A stretch of DNA of 64,000 nt from Bradyrhizobium acaciae (GTDB taxonomy: Bacteria > Pseudomonadota > Alphaproteobacteria > Rhizobiales > Xanthobacteraceae): NCBI RefSeq assembly GCF_020889785.1, contig NZ_JACMYK010000011.1:1-64000 (forward strand), written 5' to 3'. The notes under the pieces are model-generated. The model was not told where the DNA came from. It saw nothing but the letters and a program-made list of their open reading frames with translations, and ran no database searches. Each line of letters opens with the position of its first letter. Position 1 is the stretch's first letter. Made by a program: the position numbers and the translations under genes. Of this stretch, positions 41,716-50,211 are shown piece after piece.

Positions 41716-44138
41716 CAACCCGCCGCCCGCTTCTTCTCTTTCACCAGCTGCTCCTCCATCAGCATCTCGGTGCCGATAATGCCCTCGCGGGTGAGCTCTT
41801 CAAGTTCCGCGTCGGAAAGGCCGAGCATGCCGCCGAGGATCTCGCGGTTGTGTTCGCCGAGCGTCGGCGGCACCGAGCGGATCGCAAACGGCGCATCGCC
41901 CTCGCGGAACGGCATCGATGGCTGCGGGTGTTGTCCGATAAAGGCGCGGTCGACCTGCTGGACGAAGCCGCGGGCGTGCAGTTGCAGGTCTTGCAGCAGA
42001 TCAATCGGCAACCGCGCGACGCCGGAGGCAACACCGGCGGATTGCAGCGAGGCCATCGCCGCATCCGCATCGCACGCCGAGGTCCAGGCCGTGATCGCCG
42101 CCTCGATCTCGGCCTCGATGGCGCGGCGGCCCGCAGCCGTTTTGAGCGCTTCATCGGCCGCCCAGTCCTCACGGCCCAGCAGCCGCGCAAGTTTCGGCCA
42201 CATCGCATCGTCGGACACTGCGACGACGATCCAGTTGTCTTCGCCATCGCAGCGAAAGCAGCCATGCGGCACGAAATCCGGATGGCGGTTGCCGTATTTC
42301 GAAGGCTCCTTGCCGTCGATCGAATGCGCGACGATCCAGGGTGCCGCGAACGGCATCATACATTCGATCTGGGCGAGATCGATGAACTGGCCCTGCCCCG
42401 TGAGCTTCGCATGGATCAGTGCGGTCAGCACCGCGGCAGCGCCGTTGAGACCCCCGACAGCGTCGCCGAACGCGGTGTGGCTCATCACCGGCGGGCCGCC
42501 GGCATCGCCGATCACACCAGGCAGGCCGGAGCCCTGCTCCAGCGTCGAGCCATAGGCGCGGCAATCACGATGCACGCTGCCGGCGCCGAACGCCGACATC
42601 GACATCATCACCAGCTTTGGATTGAGCTTGCTCAGCACGTCGTAGCCGAGGCCGAGCTTGGGCAGCACCTCGACCGAATAATTGTCGACCACGAGGTCGG
42701 CATCGGCGAGCAGGCGCTTTGCCAGCTCGAGTCCCTTCGGCCGGGTGAGATCGAGCGTGATGCCGCGCTTGTTACGGTTCATGATGCAGTAGCGCACCGA
42801 CTTCTCGTACATCTGCTCCAGCACGTAGGCGGGACGGCGGTCGACGCCGCGCCACCAGTCCGGATACTGGGTCGCCTCGATCTTGATGACGTCGGCGCCG
42901 AGATCGGCGAGCGTGCGGGTGCAGATCGGCCCGGCCCAGCCCATCGAGAAGTCGACGACGCGGATGCCTTCGAGCGGCAAGCGATTAACCGCAGCCGGCT
43001 TCGGCAACGGCACACGCGGCGCGGCCTCGGGCCTCGCCTGCTGCTCGCCGAGATCAGGCACTCGCCCGCCACGGAGCGGCGGCGTTCCGGTCAACCGCTG
43101 CATCGTGCCGGCGGAAAAGCCGGTCTCGTCGCCGACCGCGATCGGAACGATGGCGCCGCGGGCGCGCTTCTCCTCATCGGCGATGAGATCCGAGATCTCC
43201 GGCACCGGCACGATCGGGATCTTGCGCTTGAGGCCTTCGGCGAACCATTCCTGCGCCGTGCGCTGCTTCAGCCTGGGCAGGATCCTGCCTTCGATCTCGG
43301 CGACGTGTTGCAGCCGGTCGACGCCCATGACCAGCGTCGGATCGTCGCGCAGATCGGTGAGCCCGAGCATCTCGCAGAACGCGCGCCACTGCGCCGGGGT
43401 CACCGTGGTGACGCCGAGCCAGCCTTGTTTGGTCTCGTAGATGCCGACCGGAAAGGTCGGCCAGAACCGGTTGACGCCGATCCGCCGCATGATGTCGCCG
43501 CGCTGGAACGCCTCGAACATGATGTATTCGGTGACGGCGATAGAGGCCTCGAACAGGCTGAGATGGCTTTCGCGTCCGCGTCCGTCCTGCATGCGGCCCA
43601 ACACCGACGAGGCGGCGGCGATGAAGCCCCACAGCCCGCCCAGGATGCCGGTCTGGAAATCCGGCGCGTGCATCGGCGGCCCCTGCTCGGGTCCGACCAG
43701 CTTCACGAGCCCGGTCAGCGCGCGGATCGTGGAGTCCGTTGCTGCGAAATCGGCGTAGGGACCGCGATCGCCGAACCAGGCGAGGTCGAGATGGATCAGG
43801 CCGGGATTGTCCCGCTTGATCGTATCGAGATCGATGTCGGGACAGTCCGCCGCATCGATGCCGCGTCCGTCGAGCAGGATGTCGCAGTCGGCGATCAGCC
43901 CGCGCAGCCGCGACGCGTCGCTTTTGTCGAGCACGGCACTCGATTTGTTGAAATTGAGAAACGCGAACCATGCGCTGTGCCCTTGCGGCGTCAGCGGTGC
44001 GGTGCGGCGGATCGGATCGCCGCCAGGCGGCTCGACCTTCTGCACATCGGCGCCGAAATCGGCAAACAGCCGCGCGCAATAGCTCGTCGCCGCAGCACTT
44101 CCGATCTCGACAATCCGCAGATGCGACAACGCGCCCAT
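41715..44138 (-). CDS. Double-length CaiB/BaiF (family III) CoA-transferase
   Basis: This 807-residue protein is a tandem of two family III CoA-transferase units. Unit 1 (about 1-370) opens HLRIVEIGSAAATSYCARLF; unit 2 (about 395-800) opens LEGIRVVDFSMGWAGPICTR. Family III enzymes use an Asp to form an acyl anhydride. Unit 2 keeps it, Asp587 in GQGQFIDLAQIE. In unit 1 the same place reads RESHLSLFEA, with His192 instead of Asp, so unit 1 may be structural. The start at MGALSHLRI is preceded by GAGGA; a form seven residues longer lacks a good site. It heads the importer operon, so it probably activates the imported acid; the substrate is unknown. Confidence 0.88.
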   Translation of the reverse strand: MGALSHLRIVEIGSAAATSYCARLFADFGADVQKVEPPGGDPIRRTAPLTPQGHSAWFAFLNFNKSSAVLDKSDASRLRGLIADCDILLDGRGIDAADCPDIDLDTIKRDNPGLIHLDLAWFGDRGPYADFAATDSTIRALTGLVKLVGPEQGPPMHAPDFQTGILGGLWGFIAAASSVLGRMQDGRGRESHLSLFEASIAVTEYIMFEAFQRGDIMRRIGVNRFWPTFPVGIYETKQGWLGVTTVTPAQWRAFCEMLGLTDLRDDPTLVMGVDRLQHVAEIEGRILPRLKQRTAQEWFAEGLKRKIPIVPVPEISDLIADEEKRARGAIVPIAVGDETGFSAGTMQRLTGTPPLRGGRVPDLGEQQARPEAAPRVPLPKPAAVNRLPLEGIRVVDFSMGWAGPICTRTLADLGADVIKIEATQYPDWWRGVDRRPAYVLEQMYEKSVRYCIMNRNKRGITLDLTRPKGLELAKRLLADADLVVDNYSVEVLPKLGLGYDVLSKLNPKLVMMSMSAFGAGSVHRDCRAYGSTLEQGSGLPGVIGDAGGPPVMSHTAFGDAVGGLNGAAAVLTALIHAKLTGQGQFIDLAQIECMMPFAAPWIVAHSIDGKEPSKYGNRHPDFVPHGCFRCDGEDNWIVVAVSDDAMWPKLARLLGREDWAADEALKTAAGRRAIEAEIEAAITAWTSACDADAAMASLQSAGVASGVARLPIDLLQDLQLHARGFVQQVDRAFIGQHPQPSMPFREGDAPFAIRSVPPTLGEHNREILGGMLGLSDAELEELTREGIIGTEMLMEEQLVKEKKRAAG

Positions 44139-44311
44139 CAGGCTTCCTCGCGACAACATGACCAGCCGGTGACAGCGACTGATTCAGTTTCTTGTTGCCT
44201 GAACTTGAAGCCGCGCCGTCTGTGTGATGCAAGTGGAATTTTCTTCCGCTTGACGGAATTAGCGAGAGATCGACTGAAGTTGCTGCTCGGCGCGAAACGA
44301 CGATTGTGCAG

Positions 44312-45748
44312 TTAATTGCAGGTGAGCTGCGCTTCAAACCAATGCTGCAACGAGCTCGACAGTCGCGGCCATGCGCGCAAGACATGCGCGTATGAGGCCG
44401 CGCTCGCGCGCATGATGCCGCGCAGTTCCTGCTCGATGGCGGGAAGATCAACACCGAGGCACCGGCCGGCAATGGCGACGGTGCGACCATTGACCACAAG
44501 CTCGGAGACAAGCTGCGCATTGCCGCGCGCGAACAGCAGATCGAGCGGATCGGCGTCGATCATCTGGTCGCGCTCCAGGCGATCGAGATCGATACGCACG
44601 AAATCAGCCGGCGCACCGGCGGCAAGCTCGCCCGTGCCCGGTGCGCCGGTGGCGCGGCGGCCGTTGCGGATCGCGAGCGCGAGGAATTCCGGCGGGGTCC
44701 AGGTCCGTTTGAAGCCGAGGCCACCATGCATCATCTGCACCAGGCGCATCTCACGCAGCACGTCATCGTCCTCGTCGAGCGCCAGGCCGTCGACGCCGAC
44801 CGCAATCGCGCAGCCGCAAGCGTGTGCGGCTGCGATCGGCGCCAGCCCGGAGCGCAGATGCAGATTGGAGGAGAAATTGGTGACGATGCGCGCGCCTGAT
44901 GCCGCGATCATCTCGATCTCGTCGGGCCGGGCGTGAGTGCAGTGCGCCAGCGCCAGCCGCTCCGAGAGGAAGCCGATGTCGCGGAGATAGCGGACGATGC
45001 CATCGGGAAAATGCTGGTCGGCCCAGGCGCGCTGATAGATCGTCTCGAGCAGGTGCATGTGGATACGGCGGCCGGTCTGCGCGGAATTCTCCGCGACCGC
45101 CTCCAGCAGCGGCTTCGAGCACCATTGCACGCCGGCCGGCCCGAGCTGCACGTCGACCTTCGGCCCACCGATCGCCGCGGCGATCTCGTCGGTCAGTTCG
45201 ATGTAGGCCTTCGGCGACATCGGCATGCGGACGAACAGTTCCTCGATCGTCCTGCGATCGTCGGCCGCAAGGCCTGACAGCACTGGTTCGCTGTCGCCAT
45301 AGACGATCGGGTTCTGGTCGCGCACCGCGATCGCAAAGGCGATGCGGATCCCGACATCGCCGGCAGCGCGCGCGACTGCCCTGACCTCGTCGACGAGCGG
45401 CATGGTGCCGCTCGGCCGTGTGTAGTGCACCATCATCGCCGCGCAGCCGGCCCTCGCTGCGCGGGCAAACGCCGAGGCTGCGGTGAGATAGGGGTCGACC
45501 GGCGTGCCGACCACCGTGCGCAGCAGCCAGCTTTCCAGCGGCATGCCGACCGCACCGAAGCTCGACGCCCGCGGGCGGGCGTGGTCGTGGGCGTTGATGA
45601 AGGCGGGGAGGATGAGCGAGCGCGGTCCGGTCTGCGGGGTGGCGGCTTCGGAGATACCGGTGATGAGACCGCCATCGTGCCGAAGTACGACATTGTCCCG
45701 GATGTTGTGGTCAGAGCCGGAGAACAGACGGGTTGCCGTGACGTCCAT
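44312..45748 (-). CDS. Amidohydrolase family protein (metal-dependent deaminase-like)
   Basis: This 478-residue protein belongs to the amidohydrolase superfamily with metal ligands in PAFINAHDHARPRASSF, a His in HMHLLETIYQRAW, a His in LALAHCTHARPDEI and Asp in IAVGVDGLALDEDDD. The layout is that of chlorohydrolase/guanine deaminase-type enzymes acting on N-heterocycles. The C-terminal region has an extra, less conserved part after residue 430. It follows the SsuA-like binding protein on the same strand, separated by a repeat. The open frame continues 16 codons upstream into that repeat; I start at MDVTATRLF. Confidence 0.85.
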   Translation of the reverse strand: MDVTATRLFSGSDHNIRDNVVLRHDGGLITGISEAATPQTGPRSLILPAFINAHDHARPRASSFGAVGMPLESWLLRTVVGTPVDPYLTAASAFARAARAGCAAMMVHYTRPSGTMPLVDEVRAVARAAGDVGIRIAFAIAVRDQNPIVYGDSEPVLSGLAADDRRTIEELFVRMPMSPKAYIELTDEIAAAIGGPKVDVQLGPAGVQWCSKPLLEAVAENSAQTGRRIHMHLLETIYQRAWADQHFPDGIVRYLRDIGFLSERLALAHCTHARPDEIEMIAASGARIVTNFSSNLHLRSGLAPIAAAHACGCAIAVGVDGLALDEDDDVLREMRLVQMMHGGLGFKRTWTPPEFLALAIRNGRRATGAPGTGELAAGAPADFVRIDLDRLERDQMIDADPLDLLFARGNAQLVSELVVNGRTVAIAGRCLGVDLPAIEQELRGIMRASAASYAHVLRAWPRLSSSLQHWFEAQLTCN

Positions 45749-45767
45749 GAACGCGCTCCACTCTGGC

Positions 45768-45850
45768 GTCGTTGCGAGCGAAGCGAAGCAATCCATATCT
45801 CCACATGCGGAAAGATGGATTGCTTCGTCGCTTCGCGCCTCGCAATGACG
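45768..45850. repeat. Intergenic inverted repeat, GCGAAGCAATCCA family, copy 2
   Basis: Well-preserved copy: GTCGTTGCGAGCGAAGCG, AAGCAATCCA, a short middle, GATGGATTGCTTCGTCGC and CGCCTCGCAATGACG. Compare the diverged copy at 3180-3294. It lies between the binding-protein and amidohydrolase genes. Confidence 0.85.
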
Positions 45851-45857
45851 AATTGCG

Positions 45858-46883
45858 TCAATTCGCCGTGTACACCAGCTCCCGCTCCGCGCGCGGCGGC
45901 AGGAACTCGCGGGAGAACACTTCGGCCGGCGTCGGCGTACGGGCGAGCTGGTAGCCTTCGACGATGAAGCCGATGGCGCGGGCCATGCGATCGTCCTTGA
46001 CGTCGCCGATGCCGATGTCCTTCATCTCCGGCGAAACGATCAGCTTCTCGAAGGAATATTGCAACCGGCGCTTCTCGACATCGACATTGATCAGATTGTC
46101 ATAGTTCAGCGCAGCTTTCATCGCGGCGTTCTGGTCCTTGGCTACCGCGATCGCGCCCTTGTTGATGGCGCGCACGAGGCCGGCCACCGCCTTCGGGTTC
46201 GAGGCGATCAGCTTGCGCGACACCATCACGCCGTTGGAATAGAGATCGAGCCCATAGTCGCCGAACGAGAACCATTTGAAGTCCTTGTCGGGGTCCTGGC
46301 GATTCAGCACCAGGTTGAAGTAGCTCGTGATGTTGAACACCAGCGCGGCATCGATGTCGCCCTTGATCAGCATCGGCTCCTGCAGGTTCGGCGCCATGTT
46401 GGAGACCTTGATCTTCTCGCCGTCGAGCCCGTTCTTGTGCACGAACACCGGCAGCAGCCGCGTGGTCGGCGTGCCCTGCGCCCCGCCGAGCGTGTGGCCC
46501 TCGAAATCCTTGATGGTCTGGATGCCGCTGGTGTTCTTGGCGACGATCGCGAACGGCGGCTGGTTCCACATCATGTAGACCATCACAGGCGCATCCTGCG
46601 GCTTGGTCGCGGCATTCTGGATGATCGCGTTGACGTCGCCGAAGCCGGCGTCATAGGCGCCGGACATGACGCGCGTCACGGTCGCGCCGGAGCCTTCGCC
46701 CTGGTCGATCACGACGTTGAGGCCCTCCTCTTTGAAATAGCCGTTGTCCTTGGCGTAGAAGAACGCGGCGTCCGAGCCCTGCGTCTTCCAGCCCAAGGTG
46801 AACTTGATGGTGGTGTCCTCGGCGCGCGCGGAAGCCGCGACCAGGGCCAATCCCAGCAATGCGGCGCTTATTGTCTTCAGCAT
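45858..46883 (-). CDS. ABC transporter substrate-binding protein, NMT1/SsuA type
   Basis: This 341-residue periplasmic protein has a signal peptide (LLGLALVAASARA, cleavage near residue 21). The mature start TTIKFTLGWKTQGSDAAFFY then AKDNGYFKEEGLNVVIDQGE is the classic NMT1/THI5-like binding fold used for sulfonates, nitrate, taurine and pyrimidines. The segment GGAQGTPTTRLLPVF holds the ligand loop. It is the third gene of an ATPase-permease-binding protein set. The neighbours (two amidohydrolases) suggest an N-heterocyclic or amide ligand. Confidence 0.9.
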   Translation of the reverse strand: MLKTISAALLGLALVAASARAEDTTIKFTLGWKTQGSDAAFFYAKDNGYFKEEGLNVVIDQGEGSGATVTRVMSGAYDAGFGDVNAIIQNAATKPQDAPVMVYMMWNQPPFAIVAKNTSGIQTIKDFEGHTLGGAQGTPTTRLLPVFVHKNGLDGEKIKVSNMAPNLQEPMLIKGDIDAALVFNITSYFNLVLNRQDPDKDFKWFSFGDYGLDLYSNGVMVSRKLIASNPKAVAGLVRAINKGAIAVAKDQNAAMKAALNYDNLINVDVEKRRLQYSFEKLIVSPEMKDIGIGDVKDDRMARAIGFIVEGYQLARTPTPAEVFSREFLPPRAERELVYTAN

Positions 46884-46925
46884 GACGACCTCCTCAACTC
46901 CAGTGAACGGCGATGGCGAAATGAT

Positions 46926-47702
46926 TCAGGTGGCGATGACATTGTCCTTGCGCGTCGCCCAGCCCGTGACCTGGCCCTCGATCAGCGAGAACAGCACGTA
47001 GAGCGCGACGCCGAGACCTGCGAGCACGAACAGCCCGGCGAACACCAGCGGCACGTTGAAATTGGAGGACGCGGTCATCATGACGTTGCCGATGCCGCGG
47101 TTCGAGGCGACGGTTTCCGACAGCACCGCGCCGACGAAAGCGTAGGAGATCGCAACCTTCAGCGAGGCAAAGAAGAACGGCATCGTCCGCGGCAGCCCGA
47201 CATTCCAGAGGATGTCGAACTTGCTGGCGCCGAGCGCCTTCAGCACGTCCTCGAGCTCGGGCTCGGTGGTGGCAAGGCCGGTCGCGATATTGACGACGAT
47301 CGGGAAGAAGCAGATCGACAGCGACGTCAGCACCGCCGGCACCGTGCCGGAGCCAAACCACAGCACGAAGATCGGAACCACCGCGACCTTCGGGATCGAG
47401 GAGAAGCCGACCAGCAGCGGATAACAGGTGTCGTAGGCGGTCTTCGACACCCCGATCACCGCGCCGAGCGCGACGCCCAAGGCCACGCCGAGCACAAAGC
47501 CGATCATCGTGGTCACCAGCGTCTGCACGATATGCGGCCAGAGGATCGGGAATTTCTCGAACAGCGTGACGAAGATCTGCGACGGTCGCGGCAGCACGAG
47601 ATCCGACATCCCCGTCATCAGGCAGAACAGCTCCCAGGCGACGAAGAACAGCACGATCAAGGCCACCGACCAGGCCTTCTGCCTGATATCCGACACGGGC
47701 AT
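46926..47702 (-). CDS. ABC transporter permease, SsuC/TauC type
   Basis: This 258-residue permease has about six membrane spans with the SsuC pattern: AWELFCLMTGMSDLVLPRPS near the start, GFVLGVALGVALGAVIGVSK in the middle and the EAA-type loop VLKALGASKFDILWNVGLPR. It is encoded between its ATPase and its binding protein. Length is normal for this family. Confidence 0.92.
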   Translation of the reverse strand: MPVSDIRQKAWSVALIVLFFVAWELFCLMTGMSDLVLPRPSQIFVTLFEKFPILWPHIVQTLVTTMIGFVLGVALGVALGAVIGVSKTAYDTCYPLLVGFSSIPKVAVVPIFVLWFGSGTVPAVLTSLSICFFPIVVNIATGLATTEPELEDVLKALGASKFDILWNVGLPRTMPFFFASLKVAISYAFVGAVLSETVASNRGIGNVMMTASSNFNVPLVFAGLFVLAGLGVALYVLFSLIEGQVTGWATRKDNVIAT

Positions 47703-47704
47703 GG

Positions 47705-48565
47705 TCAGGCTCCCTCGCGCGCCGCGGTGCGCGCATCGACGATGAAGGCACGAAGTTTCTGGTTGAGCGCGACGAAGTCCGGCTCGAACGTCATCGCCAC
47801 GGTGCGCGGGCGGGCAAAATCCACACTGGAGTCATCGAGGATGCGGCCGGGGCGCGCGCTCATCACGCAGATGCGGCTCGCAAGAAAGCCGGCTTCGCGC
47901 AGATCGTGGGTGACCAGCAGCACGGTCGGCTTGTGGGTCATCCAGAGCTGCTGAAGAATTCCCCACAGTTCCTCGCGGGTGAACTGGTCGAGCGCGCCGA
48001 ACGGCTCGTCGAGCAGCAGCATGCGCGGCTCGTGGATCAGCGCGCGGCACAGATTGGCGCGCTGGAGCATGCCGCCGGAGAGCTGCCAGGGATAGCGGCC
48101 GCCAAAACCCTTCAGCCCAACCTGCTCGAGCAGCGCATTGGCCTTGTCGCGGAACTCGGTCTTGCGCAGCTTGCGGAACTGCGAGCGGAACGGCTCGACG
48201 ATCTTCAGCGGCAACATGATGTTCTTTTCGATCGTCATCCACGGCAGCATGGTCGGGTTCTGGAACGCCATGCCGACCCGCATCGCCCGCGCCGCGACCT
48301 CGCGGCCGCCGACGATGACGACGCCGGTGGTCGGCCGCGCCAGGCCACTGACCAGCCGCAGGATGGTGGACTTGCCGCAGCCGGATGGGCCGACCAGCGC
48401 CACGAACTCGCCGTCGGCGATCCGCAGCGTGGTCTTCGACAAAGCCGGCACGGCGCGGGCGCCGCGGCCGAAGGTGACGGAGGCTTCCGACAGCTCGATC
48501 GCGGTCGGCGCGGATCCGGCGGCCATCGGCTCGCCGGCAAATTCGGAATTTGGTTGCATGCGCAT
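47705..48565 (-). CDS. ABC transporter ATPase, SsuB/TauB type
   Basis: This ATPase of about 286 residues has Walker A GPSGCGKSTILR, the nitrate/sulfonate-type stretch RVGMAFQNPTMLPWMTIEKN, signature LSGGMLQRANL and Walker B MLLLDEPFGALD. The start is uncertain: ATGs at 48565, 48559 and 48526 all lack a strong ribosome site. A TGCATGC motif overlaps the first two, which is a reason to consider the third. It is divergent from the GntR regulator, with about 200 bp between them, and is followed by its permease after 2 bp. Confidence 0.88.
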   Translation of the reverse strand: MRMQPNSEFAGEPMAAGSAPTAIELSEASVTFGRGARAVPALSKTTLRIADGEFVALVGPSGCGKSTILRLVSGLARPTTGVVIVGGREVAARAMRVGMAFQNPTMLPWMTIEKNIMLPLKIVEPFRSQFRKLRKTEFRDKANALLEQVGLKGFGGRYPWQLSGGMLQRANLCRALIHEPRMLLLDEPFGALDQFTREELWGILQQLWMTHKPTVLLVTHDLREAGFLASRICVMSARPGRILDDSSVDFARPRTVAMTFEPDFVALNQKLRAFIVDARTAAREGA

Positions 48566-48584
48566 CACGAGCAAAGTGCATGCA
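48555..48584. promoter_or_regulatory. Two TGCATGC(A/G) motifs near the transporter ATPase start
   Basis: TGCATGCG at 48555-48562 and TGCATGCA at 48577-48584 lie 14 bases apart at the start of the importer operon. They share the core of the 22-bp palindrome at 48675-48696. They may be secondary GntR contacts or chance occurrences of a self-complementary octamer. Confidence 0.45.
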
Positions 48585-48674
48585 AGCTGGATGCCAGCGG
48601 CCGACCCGTTGAAAATCAAGGGGATCACGCGATCCGTACCTCGGGGAGGCGGATTCCTTTTAGGCAATCCACAA

Positions 48675-48696
48675 CCCGAACTGCATGCAATTCGGG
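48675..48696. promoter_or_regulatory. 22-bp palindrome upstream of the GntR gene
   Basis: Arms CCCGAA and TTCGGG flank a TGCATGCA core, with a single C/A mismatch pair on the boundary; the whole element spans 22 bp. It lies 66 bp before the GntR start and about 110 bp from the divergent ATPase start. GntR proteins of the FCD group usually bind such sites and control their own gene plus the divergent transport operon. Confidence 0.6.
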
Positions 48697-48762
48697 CGAT
48701 CGATTGTTTTTGCGGTATGATAGAGAGGCGTTCGTGGCAGCTTTCGAGAGGGATTCGCGGCA

Positions 48763-49488
48763 ATGGCGGCGCGCACCTACACCAGCAAGACGGCTGAATC
48801 GTCCGACAAGGTCAGCGTGATCTGCCGTGCGTTGCGGCGCGCGATCATCGAGCAGGCGCTGGAGCCCGGCGCAAAGCTGCCCGAGGATTCGCTCGGCGAG
48901 CGCTTCGGCGTCAGCCGCACCATTGCGCGGCATGCACTCGGGCAATTGGCCGCGGAAGGCCTTGTCGAGCTGCGCCGCAACCGTATTGCGGTGGTGGCGA
49001 CGCCGAGCTGGCAGGAGGCGCGCGATGCCTTCGACATCCGCATCGAGCTGGAGCGGCTGGTGGTGCGGCAACTGGCGGGCAAGCTGACCAAGCCGCAGAT
49101 CGCCGAACTCACCGCCCATGTCGACGCCGAGGATCGCGCCCGCAACGGCACCGATGCGGTCTCGATCCGGCTCGCCACCGAATTCCACATCCTGCTCGCC
49201 CACATGACCAACAGCCCGATCCTGGTGCGCTATGTCAGCGAGGTCGCCTACCGCTGCTGCCTGACGCTGTCGCTGTACAGCCGGCCGCATTCATCGGAAT
49301 GCGCGATCAACGAGCACCGCGCCATCATCGCGGCGCTGGTGAAGGGCGACGTCGACAAGGTGATGGGGTTGATGCACAGCCATCTGGATTCGGTAGCGAC
49401 CCGCGCCCTGGTTGCGCCGAGCCCGCAGCGCGGCCGGGATCTGCTGGATATCCTTGCGCCGTACGCGGACGCGGCGACCGGGGTGTGA
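48763..49488 (+). CDS. GntR family transcriptional regulator (FCD type)
   Basis: This 241-residue regulator has an N-terminal winged helix (VICRALRRAIIEQALEPGAK, then FGVSRTIARHALGQLAAEGLV) and a C-terminal FCD ligand domain with metal/ligand residues in FHILLAHMTNSPILVRY and CAINEHRAIIAALVKGD. It faces the SsuABC-type operon, and several TGCATGCA-core sites lie in between. It probably controls that operon and perhaps the SnoaL/deaminase pair downstream. Ligand is unknown. Confidence 0.93.
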   Translation: MAARTYTSKTAESSDKVSVICRALRRAIIEQALEPGAKLPEDSLGERFGVSRTIARHALGQLAAEGLVELRRNRIAVVATPSWQEARDAFDIRIELERLVVRQLAGKLTKPQIAELTAHVDAEDRARNGTDAVSIRLATEFHILLAHMTNSPILVRYVSEVAYRCCLTLSLYSRPHSSECAINEHRAIIAALVKGDVDKVMGLMHSHLDSVATRALVAPSPQRGRDLLDILAPYADAATGV

Positions 49489-49530
49489 AGCTGCCGAAGG
49501 CTGTGCGGGGAAGGTAATCCCAATTTCGGG

Positions 49531-49632
49531 GTCATCGCCCGGCTTGACCGGGCGATCCAGTATTCCAGAGACATTCGTGGTCCGCCGAGAGGCCGCGGCG
49601 TACTGGATGCCCCGCTTGAAGCGGGGCATGAC
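49531..49632. repeat. Inverted repeat, GTCATCGCCCGGCTTGACCG type
   Basis: The element runs GTCATCGCCCGGCTTGACCG, GGCGATCCAGTATTCC, a variable part, then GCGTACTGGATGCCCCGC and CTTGAAGCGGGGCATGAC. Inner arms CCAGTA and TACTGG are inverse. It lies between the convergent GntR gene and the SnoaL-like gene. Confidence 0.75.
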
Positions 49633-49639
49633 AGCGAGG

Positions 49640-50059
49640 CTAAGCCCCTATCCCCCGCTGCACCAGAATCCGTTCGGCGCTGTCGTTCCAGACGTCCATC
49701 TTGACGATCTGCCCGCCCTTCACCACGAAGCGATCGACATAGCGGTTGCCTTCGAACGGCGTGCCGTCGATCCATTCGCCGTACAGCGTGCCGACGCTAT
49801 AGACCACGGTCTCGCCGGTGCCGGGGCAGACGTCGAACCGATCCATCCGCTTTTTCACCCAGCGATAGCGCTTGGCGTTGAAGCCGGTCGGCCCGCGCGG
49901 ATGGTCGAATTCGCGCCCGCCGGTGAAGGTGATCACCGTGCCCGGCTTCATATAGGTCGCCGCCGCGTCGGGATCCGGGATCATCGACGCGGTCAGATAG
50001 GCTTCGACGATCTCGGCATCGGACAGCGGGCGGGCATCGGCTTGGGCGGTAATGGACAT
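49640..50059 (-). CDS. SnoaL/NTF2-like domain protein
   Basis: This 139-residue protein shows an NTF2-like cone fold pattern: LSDAEIVEAYLTASMIPDPD then AATYMKPGTVITFTGGREF, and later VYSVGTLYGEWIDGTPFEGN, RYVDRFVVKGGQIVKMDVWN. Such proteins act as small isomerases, cyclases or hydrolases or simply bind ligands; the function cannot be read. The start MSITAQADAR is supported by GGAGG eight bases upstream. It is divergent from a deaminase-like amidohydrolase gene across 152 bp. Confidence 0.82.
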   Translation of the reverse strand: MSITAQADARPLSDAEIVEAYLTASMIPDPDAAATYMKPGTVITFTGGREFDHPRGPTGFNAKRYRWVKKRMDRFDVCPGTGETVVYSVGTLYGEWIDGTPFEGNRYVDRFVVKGGQIVKMDVWNDSAERILVQRGIGA

Positions 50060-50211
50060 GACGGGGCCTCCAGGGACAAACAGGACTCTACAATTCGGCC
50101 GCCAAAGTGTATGCATATTTTTTAGACAATTCGATAGGCAAACTGCACACAATCTGATGCTGCCGGTTCCCGCCCCTTCCGCTAGGCTCAAACCATCCTG
50201 ATGTTTTCTCG

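Noticed and set aside
41694..44315. 873-codon plus-strand frame
   Set aside because: It lies antisense to the CoA-transferase gene, whose motifs and coupling to the importer are clear; the product is a repetitive Arg/Asp/His-rich sequence.
46059..47954. 631-codon plus-strand frame over the SsuABC-type genes
   Set aside because: It is antisense to three well-supported transporter genes and has no recognisable domain.
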